DNA of 64,000 nucleotides from Diabrotica undecimpunctata (GCF_040954645.1 NC_092804.1:143291108-143355107), one strand, 5' to 3'; positions 11,011 through 21,606 are shown, numbered from the stretch's first letter. A program made the numbers and translations. The notes: a model not told the origin generated them from the letters alone.

Positions 11011-11199
11011 TCTTTATATGTGTTATATCTCTTGTTATGTCCATCCAGCCTATCTTCATTTTAATTTCAGAGCATGTTTGACTGCTTCTGTTTTTGCGTC
11101 GGAGTAAGATATTTTCAAATCCAAATCATAAAATAATTCTAAACTATGGATATTAAATTTAAACCGATGAATGTTTCCTCATCCAGTTCAAATATCAAC

Positions 11200-12146
11200 T
11201 CTCATCATTTTTGGCATAATAATTTTAGTCGAAGCTGTAGCATCATCATTTCTGGCATAGACTTGATCAACGCTGCAATTTAGTTTTCCGTAATTGTTCC
11301 TACTCATTTACCATCGTCTGTTCTATTGCTACCGCAGTTTCAAATTACAAGTCTGGACTTTAAGGAAGCCATGCAAGTACCTGAAGACATATCTGTAAAC
11401 TACTGGCAGTGTTACCTTGGCTATGTGCGGCCGAGCATTATCCTACATTAGAAAATTTTCACCTACAAAATACCTATAAGGTACTAAATGTTCTTCCAGA
11501 AATTCTCTAATGTACCTATATCAGTATCAAGGCCGACTCCCCTTAACATAACAAGATATATATGTGCTTCCAATGAAATGCCGCCCGATACCATTATATC
11601 TCCACCACCAAACTGCACCGTCGGAGAGAAGCAACCTTGGATATTATTATCCACACTCTTTGGCGGTCATCAGGTTAATATCTTGTAAAACAAGACTCTT
11701 TTGTAAAAAAAACGTTTCTCCAATTTCCCATATCCCAACCTGCATTAGCACTAGGAAGTTCCAAGCATTGTCTTTGATGAGCTGCGTCCAATATAGGGTC
11801 TGTAGCAGGTACATAAGATGATCTGTAGCAGGTACATAAGATGATCTGTAGCAGATACATAAGATGATAAATTTGATTCACTAAATTTTCTGTGTACGGT
11901 ATCAGGTGAAACTATGGTAGGTATGGTAACTTTTAGTCAAGGCTGTAGTAATAACTGTCAGCTCTCAAAGAATTTGAAGTCTGAGAAACCGATCTTCCAC
12001 GGCGTTTGTTGCCCTTGTCTTTCCTTTACAGGGCTTCTGGAGTAGAAACCAGCTTCTCGAAATGTTTGTAAAGTATTGGATATTGTACTTCGCGGAACAC
12101 CAAGCATATCTTCGATATGCCGAATGGAATGCCCATCATTATACAA
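11200..12146 (-). pseudogene. dead Tc1-like transposase
   Basis: The start near 12146 encodes a helix-turn-helix region, 'MYNDGHSIRHIEDMLGVPRS'. Later blocks in other frames are 'WDMGNWRNVFFTKES' (near 11735), 'VQFGGGDIMVSGGIS' (near 11600), then 'VPYRYFVGENFLM' and 'DNARPHIAKVTL' (near 11430). A tail resembles the 'LIKSMP' block near 11240. The first catalytic Asp (normally TDES) reads TKES and there are several frameshifts and stops. A 23-bp tandem triplication (11798-11866) lies in the middle. No clear TIRs were found. Confidence 0.8.
11798..11866. repeat. 23-bp unit repeated three times
   Basis: Three head-to-tail copies of a 23-bp unit (ATCTGTAGCAGGTACATAAG + ATG) at 11798-11820, 11821-11843 and 11844-11866. 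Copies 1 and 3 each carry one change. The repeat sits inside the dead Tc1 transposase and expands its coding region. Confidence 0.95.
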
Positions 12147-13055
12147 AGGGATTATAAATTATTCTTTGTGATTACAAACACTTTTATTTCCCGAAAAAGC
12201 AGACAATAATACAACAAATAGGAATAAAATCAAATTAAAAAGCATTATTTTATCATATCATTAAAATATTATTATTATTATGTACTATTAAATTCTAACA
12301 ATGAAACACTAAAAACTTTTGTTCTCAAACTTCCACAAATTTTATTATAATTTCGACACCTAATATGAAAAACATTGTAACTTACTTTTGCTTGGTTTAG
12401 AGGAGAGCGATTTAAAAAAAATTCCATAACATTTTATTTTTTTTTTCTTCGTCAGTTTTAATATTTTTTGAAGTTTTCTTAATCCATATTTTATAACTTT
12501 TCCTCAGCTTTTCACTTTCACGTACCGCATTGTTGTTAAAATTACAGCTCCTGATTTAGGTCGAGTTACAATACCAAGTTTTTCAAGAATTTTAGGTGAA
12601 GATCATTGTAAGTGGTTTATAGAAAGATATTTCAACAAAGCATGTTACTGTGATTAGGTGCAAATAAATGGTAACTAATGAGTTTCTTTTAAAATAAAGA
12701 TATTAAGTATTATTAGTTTTTTTATTGATTTTACCTTAACGTGATTTTTTTATTCAAACAAGTATCTAAGAATTCACACCAGACATGCTAACAAGAAGTA
12801 AATAAAATAATATATTAGATAAATAGATTTATTTATTACAAAATGAGCGTTTACAAATTATAAAAGAGTTTATAATATTTGCATAACAATAACCATCCGC
12901 AGATCCAATATCAAAGATAGTAAGATTATATACTTTAAACTTCCTTTTATAATAAGACTCTGATTGGGGTGTAGTTAATAATAATTTTTTTTGCAAATCA
13001 AAGTAAGCAGTTACAACTGTTGCTGTTTTCTTAAAAACCTCAATCCTATCCCCCC
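12147..13055. other. non-coding stretch, nothing recognised
   Basis: About 0.9 kb of very AT-rich DNA within intron 1. I see no coding frame of note, no clear inverted repeats and no microsatellite of note. Confidence 0.5.
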
Positions 13056-13059
13056 GAAA

Positions 13060-13455
13060 GTGTAGTGGTCATCGTGATGTGTATTGTCGGTCTTCAAAGA
13101 TCTCTGTCTCTGGTCATTGCTTTTAACACATGCATAGGTCTTTTGCATATGCCTGTAATTTGATCGATCCATCTTGTTGGAGATCTTCCTCGTGGCCTTC
13201 TACCTTTTCTTGGCTAATAAGTCTTTCCATATTTTCTGTGTCTGCTCTCATGTTCAAAGTATTTTAAATGTTTGAGATGAACTTTGCTCGATAGCCGTTT
13301 GCTGACTTATAGCTCATTTAAAATTGAAATATTTGTCCTGTGGTCGGTCCACGGAATTCGTAACATTCTTCTCCAACAGAACATTTCAGTGGCGTCTATC
13401 TTTCTTTTTTTCGCTTCTCATAAGGTCCGAGATTCACATCCGTATGTTTGCAATC
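13060..13455 (-). mobile_element. LINE 3'-terminal coding fragment
   Basis: Minus-strand frames show the C-terminal part of an APE/RT LINE: 'ATEMFCWRRMLRIPW' (near 13385), then 'RPRGRSPTRWIDQITG' (near 13180) and 'DRDLWRPTIH' (near 13090). It abuts the 3' end of the next LINE at 13456, so two insertions lie head to tail. Confidence 0.7.
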
Positions 13456-14470
13456 TTCTTCTTCAAGTGCCATCTTCGTTCCGAAAGTTGGCGATCATCA
13501 GGGCTATACGTATTTTCGAAACTGCTGACCGAAACAATTCGTTGCTGCTACAGCTATACCATTCCCGTAGATTCTTTAGTCAGGAGTTTCGTCTTCTTCC
13601 TATGGACCTTTTTCTTGCTATTTTCCCTTGCATAATTATCCGAAGCAGTTCATATCTTTCGCCTCTTGTAATGTGTCCCAAGTATTGCAGTTTTCGTTTT
13701 TTGATCGTAAATATGACTTCCTTTTCTTTATTCATTCTTCTCAAGACCTCGACATTTGTGACTCTCGGTCCATGATATTCTCAGGATTCTGCAATACATC
13801 CACAGTTCAAATGCCTCTAATTTTTTGGTATCAATCTTTTTCAACGTCCATGACTCCATTCCGTAGAACAGCACAGAAAGTACGTAACATCTCATCAGGC
13901 GAAGTTTCATTTCAAGGCTCAAATCTCTTCCGCAGAACACTCTTTTCATTTTAGTGAATATGGATCTGGCTTTTTCTATTCTTATTTTGATTTCTGCTGA
14001 GCTATCGTTGTCTTCATTTATAAAAGTGCCTAAATATTTGTATTTGCTAACTCGATCGATAATTTCATTGTGTAAATATAAATTTTGGACATTTTGTGTT
14101 GATTTCGATATTACCATAAATTTAGTTTTCTTTATGTTCAAAGATAGTCCATATTCTTCGCTGCAGTCTGCTATCTTATTCACCAATGTCTGTAGCTCTT
14201 CAAGTGTTTCTGCGATCAGAACGGTGTCGTCGGCAAATCTCAGATTGTTTAATCTAACACCATTTATTTTAATACCTACGGATTGCTCAGAGAGTGTTCT
14301 ATTCATTACGTCTTCGGAATAGAGATTAAACAGGGTTGGTGACAGTATACACCCTTGTCTCACACCTCGCTTTATTTCAATTTCTTCAGTGGTATTATTC
14401 TCTACTCTCACTACTGCTTTCTGATTGTAGTACATATTTGCTATTAGTCGGATGTTTGCAATATGTAAAG
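13456..14470 (-). mobile_element. RTE-like LINE, RT core to 3' end, 5'-truncated
   Basis: A 235-aa frame (13728-14435) runs from 'MYYNQKAVVRVENN' through 'IKRGVRQGCILSPTLF', the catalytic 'LRFADDTVLIAE' and 'YKYLGTFINEDND' to 'LFYGMESWTLKK'. The C-terminal part continues in another frame to 13456 ('KLQYLGHITRG', 'SIGRRRNSWLKNLREWYS'), and the tail is rich in GAA. It is 5'-truncated near 14460. Few disruptions suggest a fairly young insertion. Confidence 0.85.
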
Positions 14471-14874
14471 CATATTTCTTTTGTATTTGATCTTTCTCTG
14501 CTTTAGTGTTATGTAGATTACAAGTGAGACACTGAATTTTTTTCAGCGCAAAATGCCGATATTAAACTCAGTATTGAATATGTGCCTATACTGACTTTTG
14601 GTGGCTGGCTTATTGCATGGGTGATTCTCTAACATTTTTCAATATTGTAACATTGGTTACAACGTTTTTACTACCAAATAATTTAAAATTTGCACTTACA
14701 ATGAGGTTATTTTGTTAAATAACTTTATATTTACATAATATACGATAAAAGTAATTAGACCAAAAAGGAGAGTTACAATGCTATTCATATTAGGTGTCAA
14801 TTTATTATCACTACAACTGTTTCGGTATAGTGCCTTTATCAAGTGATCTATTTTTGGCAAGTGTTTACACTTCA

Positions 14875-14985
14875 TAGTCATTAACTGAATAAATTGAGGA
14901 GGGGAGAACTATTTGTCTTAAGCTGACAATTCAGAATTGTCTATTTTTTAATTTGTTAATATCCATAGATTCCAATAAAGATTCT
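14875..14985 (-). mobile_element. inverted fragment of a Penelope-like element 3' end
   Basis: On the minus strand this encodes 'TESLLESMDINKLKN', matching the C-terminal 'LFESMEINKLKNKK' of the plus-strand Penelope-like fragment at 15608-15650. About 40 bp of DNA is shared in opposite orientation. It sits immediately upstream of that element. The rest of 14471-14990 shows nothing recognisable. Confidence 0.55.
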
Positions 14986-14989
14986 GTAA

Positions 14990-15192
14990 GACCCTGATTT
15001 TGACATGGGAATTTCTATTAATCATGTAACATTCGACTTCGAGATCGAATTCAATATTATTAATCAAATAGCAGTAAACAAAGAGTACAACAAACAAACA
15101 ATAAATAAAATTTTACATCAAAAACTACTTAAGCCCTAAAATTAGTATTTCCACCACCAGAGAAACAAAAAACCCAGTAACTTTCGCTCGAT

Positions 15193-15276
<84 letters not shown>

Positions 15277-15660
15277 CAAGATATCAACAAAAATAGCCAA
15301 ACACATAAAAAAGAAAGAAATAACTCCAGCCTTCAACATCTTAGGCAAATATATCAAGAATAACAGGAGCAAAAAAAAGCACTTGCGTAGTCGTGTATAC
15401 AAACTTAAATGGTGACGACTGCCCAAAAACTTATATCGGTCAAACTGGTAGAACTATTAACAAATGTTAGCACAGAGCACAAAAAGACTTTCAATAATAG
15501 ATAAATAGATTCTACGTAAGTATTTCATCTTCTAGGTTTCTGGACCATAATCATTCTTATAATGAACAATTTTAAATTCTTCAAATTCAAAATAAAGGCC
15601 TTAAGCAATTTTTATTTGAATCTATGGAAATTAACAAATTAAAAAATAAAAAAATCTTGT
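14990..15660 (+). mobile_element. Penelope-like retroelement fragment with GIY-YIG remnant
   Basis: Plus-strand frames give RT C-terminal sequence ('FEIEFNIINQIAVNKEYN', near 15045; 'GKISTKIAKHIKKKEITPAF', near 15276). A GIY-YIG endonuclease remnant follows ('CPKTYIGQTGRTINK', 15420-15465), then 'DHNHSYNEQFKILQI' and 'ESMEINKLKNKK'. A (TA)n tract at 15196-15274 interrupts the RT part. Frameshifts around 15405 and a stop after 'INKC' show it is dead. The GIY-YIG link is family knowledge of Penelope-like elements. Confidence 0.7.
15196..15274. repeat. (TA)n microsatellite
   Basis: About 39 uninterrupted TA units inside the Penelope-like fragment, splitting its RT part. Confidence 0.97.
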
Positions 15661-15664
15661 CTTG

Positions 15665-15960
15665 TACGTGTTTTTGTTGACTTTTTTTACCCATTCCGGT
15701 CACTTCCCATATTTTTTTGTGCGTATTTCTCATATCAAATTTTGTTTCTAGTTCTATCTTTATACATTGCTTTATTTAATACATTTTCTTAGCTGTGATT
15801 TTTTCCTTTATTCTTCGTTGTATCTCTTTATACTTTTGTACATATTTTCCTTTATATTTCCTTCTTTCTTCCATCTGTAGTAGTATTTCTTGTGTCATCT
15901 ATCGTTTTTTAACCTCTGATCTGTGTTTTGTCAAACTTTCTTGAACTGGTTTTAGTTATA
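15665..15960 (-). mobile_element. RTE-like LINE fragment (linker between endonuclease and RT)
   Basis: Minus-strand translation gives 'MTQEILLQMEERRKYKGKYV', then 'YKEIQRRIKEKI' and 'DMRNTHKKIWEVTG'. This parallels the linker of the LINE at 35058-37357 ('WMTAEILDMMEERR ... YDYHNMHKKIKELT'). Both ends are truncated. The stretch from 15960 to 16319 holds no other recognisable feature. Confidence 0.7.
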
Positions 15961-16319
15961 TGTTTTTTTTATACACTTTTTATTTACGCCGATAATTTAC
16001 ACCGATAAGCGTTTGTTGTTAATTTTTGTCAGTTGTCAGTGCAAAACTTCTTTTTACCTCCTGCATTATCGTTTGAATGTTTAACAACTCTTATTTTTAT
16101 TTTTACTTCGAATTTTGTATTTCGTTGATTTGTTTACATCTATCATATTAGTTGTCTTTTCAACAATATCGTCAACAGAAACCGAAAGATGTTCCATTCT
16201 TAAGAAATTATAAACATTGCTTATACCTACATTTTCTTGGTGTTTTGGACCTCAATTAATCCAATGAACTCAGCAGCATGAACTATAAGTTTTTATATAA
16301 TAATATATTTAATTGTTAG

Positions 16320-16518
16320 TGGAAACGTTCAAGAAAGTAGCGATTACGAAGAATTTGAAGATCTAGTGCCTATTCATGAAAATTATAGACCAAAACATAA
16401 ATACAAAATTGGTACCGGACACAAAAGGTTAACGAGGAGTTTTACAGATGCAAAACAATTACATGATCTTCATTGTGCAGTATTATATAAAAATAAGGAA
16501 CCAGCGGGAATTCTTCAG
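16320..16518 (+). CDS. exon 2 of the 27-kb gene
   Basis: A good acceptor (TTTAATTGTTAG) precedes one base that completes a codon from exon 1, then 66 codons: 'GNVQESSDYEEFEDLVPIHE' onward to 'KNKEPAGILQ', ending in phase 0 at a GTAATT donor. The segment begins acidic and becomes basic ('RPKHKYKIGTGHKRLTRSF'), with one Cys ('LHCAVLY'). The frame stays open upstream of the acceptor to 16282 and would encode a hydrophobic run 'TISFYIIIYLIVSG', an alternative signal peptide discussed in the findings. Confidence 0.7.
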
Positions 16519-16799
16519 GTAATTAAAATGACTATTTTTAAACAGGGCGTCCCAACAATTTCGGCCACCGGCTATATCTTGGGAAGTACAGTATAGAGAT
16601 TGTTTGAAAAAAAAATTCATACCTTAGTCGATTAAGACAAATTTATAGAAATTCTTTTGGGTTCCAAATATGACTCTTAGGGGGCGCAGTGTATTAACTA
16701 AACAATTAATTTTTTGTGCAAATATGCTAATATTTGCTATTATTTTTTATATTGTTGTAAAAATTAACTACTGGTTGACCATGTTGCCTCACATTTTTC

Positions 16800-17085
16800 C
16801 TCATTCATCATCATCATCATCATCATCATTGGTGCTACAGCCCTATAAAAGAGCCTTGACGTTCCCAAGTCTATTACGCCAGTCAGTTCTATCCATTGCC
16901 AACTGTTGCCAGTTTGCTGCGCCTATTTGTCTACATCCTCATCTACACCATCCCTCCATCTGAGTTTTGGTCTACCCCTATTTCTACTTCCCACAGGTTG
17001 TGACATAAGGATTCTTCTAGGAGGTTTATTCTGCTGTGATCTTGCCAGATGTCCTGCCCATCTTAGTCTTCCTGAAGCTTATTAA
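16800..17085 (-). mobile_element. LINE 3'-terminal fragment with (ATG)n tail
   Basis: Minus-strand reading gives 'GAANWQQLAMDRTDWRNRL' near 16890, resembling the 'LARDRAEWR' block that ends many APE/RT LINEs. It is followed by a (GAT/ATG)n tail at about 16804-16831. Severely 5'-truncated. Confidence 0.65.
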
Positions 17086-17587
17086 ACTTACACAGCTGTA
17101 ACAGTTGCAATTTCTGTCCGTGTAGAGTATGTGAGGGCTCGAAGAAATTGGTATTTATTCAAAAATTTGCAAAATGTTTTTAATATTAATCTATAATATT
17201 TAGTGCCTTCTTTTACTAGAGGACGTAATCTTCAAATCCACTGATTTATCTCCATTTTCTTTAAAAATCTTAAAATCACGGTAAAATTATTGATATATTT
17301 GTTTGAAAATATTAGAAAAATGTTTAGTAAAAATTTTGTAATTATGACCCACTTACCACTACTTTTTAAAAGTAATTCGAATTTTTTCTGGATATTTAAA
17401 AAAAAACTGATTAATTGTATAAGATTACGTAAAATGAGGACAGTAATAATAACGTGTAGTTAACTGAAAATCAATGCATCATAAAGCTTAAATATTAACG
17501 ATCAAACTAATCTAGCAATCTTTAAAGCAGAGCTGAACCTTAACTTGAACCAGCAGTAAATAAAGGATTTAAAAAATATCAAAAACC

Positions 17588-17882
17588 GAACAGGGAGTGG
17601 ATGCAGCTATTATTACATCAGATGGTTCCTTAAAATTCGATCTTCCCACTTATTCTGCCACATACTCATCAGAAATTTTTGCATTGTTGAAAGCCCTACA
17701 ATATATTAATACCAAAAACATCTCCTATAGTGTCATTCTTTTCGACTGCCTCAGTGCAATTAAAGCCATGTAAATTCTCTACCAGAAACATTCTATAGAG
17801 AAAATGATACAATTGGAACTTCAGAAAGAACAAGAAAACCTCAGAATAGTAAACTTCTTGTGGATACCTTTTCATATTGGTG
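17588..17882 (+). mobile_element. RNase H domain fragment of a LINE
   Basis: Plus-strand translation gives 'DAAIITSDGSLKFDLPTYSA', then 'SSEIFALLKALQYINTK', 'SVILFDCLSAIKAM' and 'FLWIPFHIG'. The order DGS / E-AL / D-LSA / W-P-H fits the RNase H domain of Jockey/I/R1-type LINEs. One stop follows 'AIKAM'. It ends abruptly at about 17882, where minus-strand RT sequence begins. The stretch 17086-17587 shows nothing recognisable. Confidence 0.65.
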
Positions 17883-18440
17883 TCAAAAATAATCACAATT
17901 ACTTTAGTTTTTGGAAGATTTATTGTCAGTCCCATTGCTTCATTTACATTATTAACTTTGTCTAGTATATTTTGTAAGTCTTTTATTTTTTCTGCTATCA
18001 GAACGGTATCGTGTGCATACGTGATATTGTTATTATATTTACCGTTTATTTTTATACCATTTTAGGAACTGTCTAGTGCTTGTTTCAATATGCATTCAGA
18101 GTCCAAAAATTAAAGAGCAATGAAGACATGACAGAGGCTTGATAGACACCTCTTTGTGTACAGACGCTTTTAGTAGTGTAGTTTGAATATTTTAAGGTTG
18201 CTTCTTGGTTCCAATAAAAGTTTTGAATTATGCAGAGATCTTTTCCACCTAGCTTCATTTTCTGTAGTTCATACAACATTTTTCATGCTGGCTCGATCAA
18301 AAGCCTTTTGGTAGTCGATGAAACAGAGATATACTTTTTTCTGGTGATCGACGCATTTTTTAATAAGTGTTTGAGTCGCAAACAGCGCCTCACTTATTCC
18401 CAAGGCCTTTCTGAATACGAACTGGTCTATCCGAACTAGG
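17883..18440 (-). mobile_element. LINE RT fragment (palm domain), degenerate
   Basis: Minus-strand blocks run from 'FVFRKALGISEALFATQTL' (near 18400) and 'VYLCFIDYQKAFDRA' (near 18310) through 'CTQRGVYQASVMSSLLF' (near 18135). Next come 'ITYAHDTVLIAEKI' (near 18015; catalytic YADD changed to YAHD) and 'GLTINLPKTKVIVI' (near 17905). Broken by stops and frameshifts. The 5' end passes into an inverted duplication at 18418-18569. Confidence 0.75.
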
Positions 18441-18569
18441 GTCTATTAAGAGTTACTAATTGTACTAAGTATATATTGAAATAGGGCTATCGAAGGAAGC
18501 CATAGTGGGTATTTTAATTTATACTTACTACAATTAGTAACTCTTAACTGACGGATAGACCAGTTCGAA
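18418..18569. repeat. inverted repeat, about 50-57-bp arms, at the 5' end of a LINE fragment
   Basis: Left arm 18418-18474 contains 'CGAACTGGTCTATCCG' and 'TAAGAGTTACTAATTGTA'. The reverse complements of both lie at 18521-18569, with a gap of a few bases inside. The outer part of the arms is LINE RT sequence, so the LINE end is duplicated in inverted orientation. Confidence 0.8.
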
Positions 18570-18592
18570 TTAAGATAATGATGAATGAAAAT

Positions 18593-18769
18593 GAGATAAA
18601 TGAATATAATTCATAGGTACAACAAAACAATAAAATTTTAATGGTTGTAATAAACAATCAAAACATCCCTAGGATATAAGGAAACTATTAGTTTAACATA
18701 CTAGTTGGATTCTACGTGGCCTTTTGACACTTGTACAAGTGGTCTGCTTAACAGTCAATAGGGAACTGT
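18593..18769. repeat. direct repeat copy A (about 180 bp)
   Basis: This segment (starting GAGATAAATGAATATAATTC) recurs diverged but collinear at 19340-19537, including 'ATGGTTGTAATAAACAATCA' and 'CTTTTGACACTTGTAC'. The DNA just before it (18486-18527) recurs in inverted orientation at about 19290-19335. The identity of the element is unknown. Confidence 0.75.
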
Positions 18770-19339
18770 ATTTAAGACAAGCAGTGTTAGATTCTTGAAC
18801 AGCTGTTGAAGCCCAGGATAGTCCTAGACTTTCAGATAGCCACGTAAATAATTCCAAACTAAGCAGTTTTATTTGATAAAATTGTTCCAAAAATAATTCT
18901 CCAACATATTATTTAGCCCTCGTATCAGCGTCAGGTACTGAAAGAAAAAAATAGTAATATTTGTGTGATGTTTTAAGAATTCTTCCCGAATTAAATCTAA
19001 TTCTTGTATTCCAATTTTAAATAAACTCCGTACAGATTTATCCGATACAGGCTTATTTCCTAAATCTAAAATTAAATGAATGTTATTCATTGCTGTCTTC
19101 TTTAAGAACTTGAGTTTTTTGTATTATTTTCTTAAATTTTTTCTATTTTAAAATAAAAGTTACAAGAACTAAGCTATCCAAACTAACAAATTATCTTTCA
19201 AACGAAAACAAAGAAATATATGTTGATAATTAAAAATGAGGAGAGTCAAACTGAAAACCCAGTATTTTAACCTTACAAAAAAAAAAAAATAAAATGTATA
19301 AATTAAAATACCCACTATGGCTCCCTTCGATAGCCTGGT

Positions 19340-19537
19340 GAGATAAATGAATAATTCATAGGTGCAATAAAACAATGAAATTATAATGGTTGTAATAAAC
19401 AATCAAAACATCGCGAAAGATATAAAGAAACTATGGTTAGACTTACCAGTTGGATTCAACGTGGTCTTTTGACACTTGTACTAACGAACATCAACGACTT
19501 TTTATGTGCTCTGCTTAACAGTTAACAGGCAACTCTG
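19340..19537. repeat. direct repeat copy B (about 200 bp)
   Basis: Collinear with copy A at 18593-18769, with small indels and an insertion of about 20 bp near 19490. Immediately upstream (19290-19335) is the inverted counterpart of 18486-18527. No coding content was recognised between the copies. Confidence 0.75.
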
Positions 19538-19839
19538 TCTTTCGATCGACTCCCACTCCCATCGATTTCAAAATCCAGATGTAACGGGCAGGAGTCGAAT
19601 GGGTTAAGAGAGAAGAAGAAATGTCTCCATTAATTCATATCACCATATTTGATTTTGAATAAATAGAGTTGTCAATTTTTGAGAATTAGGCGAGTAGACT
19701 TTAAGTATTATCGAGGTCATAATGCATAAAGCGTTATTTTCAAAACTATATAGTTCTCTAAACCTTGTACCAATTATGACTATTTTTTTGCGCTACTGCC
19801 TCTATTATTATTTATAGAATTGTTAGTTTAATTTTCTTA

Positions 19840-20470
19840 ATGTCTTTATGTGTCTAAGGAATCTTCAGCATGCGGCGAAATATCCACCTCTCAAAGCTTT
19901 CTAGTTTTCTCATTGTACTTACTTTCATTATCCATGCTTCCATACCATATTTCCAGCATTTCACCATGCGGTATCGCTCACCGTGCGGTAACGCAGTGTA
20001 AGTTTAAAATCATTTACAAAGAACGGTCGCATTGTTAGAAAAGCGTTTCTGGCCATTTCTATACAATTTTTTCTCGTTGTTAGTTGGGCAACCAAGGTAT
20101 ATGAATCTTTTTACCTGCTTTATAGAATGCCCTTTAATTGACACATGTATTGCGGGTGGGTTACCTTTCATATCATACGTTTGATATCATACCTTTCTCG
20201 TCCCTGCACGATTCTGTCCAGCAGAGTTTGTAGATCTTGCTTGCTGTCAGCGATAAGTACCGTGTCATAGGCGTTTCGGATATTTTTGATAATATTTTCA
20301 TTTACTTTTATACCTACATTTGCGCCATATAAGGTATTTGTAAATATTTCTTGTGAAAATAAGTTAACTAATAGACGGGATAAAACGAAATCCTGTCTAA
20401 CGCCTCTTTGAATATTCATGATTTGAGTATCACCAGTTTCTGTTTTGTATTATTCTGATATCATTTGTAT
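19840..20470 (-). mobile_element. LINE RT fragment, degenerate
   Basis: Minus-strand blocks are 'IQRGVRQDFVLSRLLVNLFS' (near 20410), 'NAYDTVLIADSKQDLQTLL' (near 20260; the catalytic ADD region is damaged) and 'VKRFIYLGCPTNNEKK' (near 20110). Near 19900 come 'YGMEAWIMKVSTMRKLESFE' and 'FRRMLKIP'. RT thumb and C-terminus are present but broken. 5'-truncated near 20470. Confidence 0.75.
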
Positions 20471-20552
20471 CAAAGATTAGTGCAAAATAGATAATTTATT
20501 TGAATAATTATACTTTAAAATTCTCAATTTATTTTAAAATGTTACTTTTTAG

Positions 20553-21127
20553 CCATTTGAAGATGCTTACCGATTTTTTCCCATAAAAAGGGAGCCTACT
20601 TTAGTTGAAATTCAACCCCTTCAAATAAAAAGCCAAACACAAAAGACAAATGATAAGAGTGAACTAAATAAAAGCCACACCAATAAAAAACGTTCAAACA
20701 CTGCCACATTCTCAGATGAAAATTATCCCTCCGTATTTACCAAATTTCAACTAAACAATCGCTTGGAGAAAATGAGAGTTCAAGATTTAACGAAGAAGAA
20801 GTCACTGTTTAAGAGATTGAGTACTGATAATTCGTCCACTTCAGGTAATGACACTTTTGGAAATCATAAGGTAGTAGAAAGAGGTTTACAAACTGTTTTA
20901 GAAGACATGGGACTATTAAGTGATACTTCAAATGAAGCTGAAAACAAAGAAGACGCTGAAGATGAAAATTTGGAACTTGGTACGAACAAAATAAATTTAA
21001 TAAAGGACAAATCAGAAGACCGGGGAAGGAGACAACCTGATAATGTAGATGATACTATAAATGTATTACTAAATGATACTGATATAAGTGAAGCTTCTAA
21101 ACTAAACGAAACCAATGGATTAGAGAA
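20553..21127 (+). CDS. exon 3 of the 27-kb gene
   Basis: The acceptor TTACTTTTTAG is followed in phase 0 by 'PFEDAYRFFPIKREPTLVEI'. 191 codons run on to 'NETNGLE', and the exon ends two bases into a codon at a GTATGT donor. The product is polar, with basic pieces ('NKKRSNTATFSDENYPS', 'TKKKSLFKRLS') followed by an acidic tail ('EAENKEDAEDENLELG'). There are no Cys and no membrane segment. No stops interrupt the frame over 575 bp, and both junction phases fit the neighbouring exons. Function unknown. Confidence 0.8.
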
Positions 21128-21219
21128 GTATGTATTATAAATTCTTTACTTTCAATGATAAATATTATCTTGTCTGAGATCTAGACCTAGAATTAATTAT
21201 ATTTAAGTAATAAGTTCAG

Positions 21220-21580
21220 AACGTCTTTCGACCTTGTCCAAAGCCCAAATTCCGGTCATGTCGGTTATTTCATTCTTAAGTTCTTTGGAGCTCATTGAGT
21301 TTTCTTACACCTGCCATCCATGTTTTCTTTGGTAGTACTCTCTTCTGTCTTCGTGTAGGTTTCCAAACGAGTACCTGTTTCTAAAGTCTTCTGTTTTTCA
21401 TTCGCTGTACATAACTCGTACTATTTGAGCTTTTTTGCTGTATGTCATTTATTATTATTATTATACCTTCTATTTCCATGCGTTCCCTGATTTTTTCACT
21501 TCTTATCCTCTTCCTTCTCGAAATCTTTAGCGTTCACCTTGTTACATCCATTTCTGTGACTTCACTTTTATCTTAACCAA
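21220..21580 (-). mobile_element. two short LINE C-terminal fragments
   Basis: Minus-strand reading near 21480-21560 resembles the 'EMDYLRRSARRSRLERRRNE' block ('TEMDVTR*TLKISRRKRIRS'). Near 21290-21330 it gives 'ENMDGRCKKT', resembling a LINE 3' end. Strongly degraded; the assignment rests on short blocks. Confidence 0.45.
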
Positions 21581-21606
21581 GTCCATTAATGCATCTTAAT
21601 AGTGTT

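Noticed and set aside
15142..15426. Open frames reading Tyr-Ile repeats through (TA)n tracts (also at 21608, 45252 and 45295)
   Set aside because: They exist only because TA repeats lack stops in these frames; they are microsatellites, not genes.
16278..16319. ATG at 16278 as the start of exon 2
   Set aside because: Its own frame stops at 16317-16319 and it is one base out of frame with exon 2, so it cannot be the start as the sequence stands; kept only as a finding.
20864..21115. Minus-strand open frame of 83 codons
   Set aside because: Antisense to exon 3 of the 27-kb gene, rich in Ser/Leu as expected for the reverse of acidic/polar codons.
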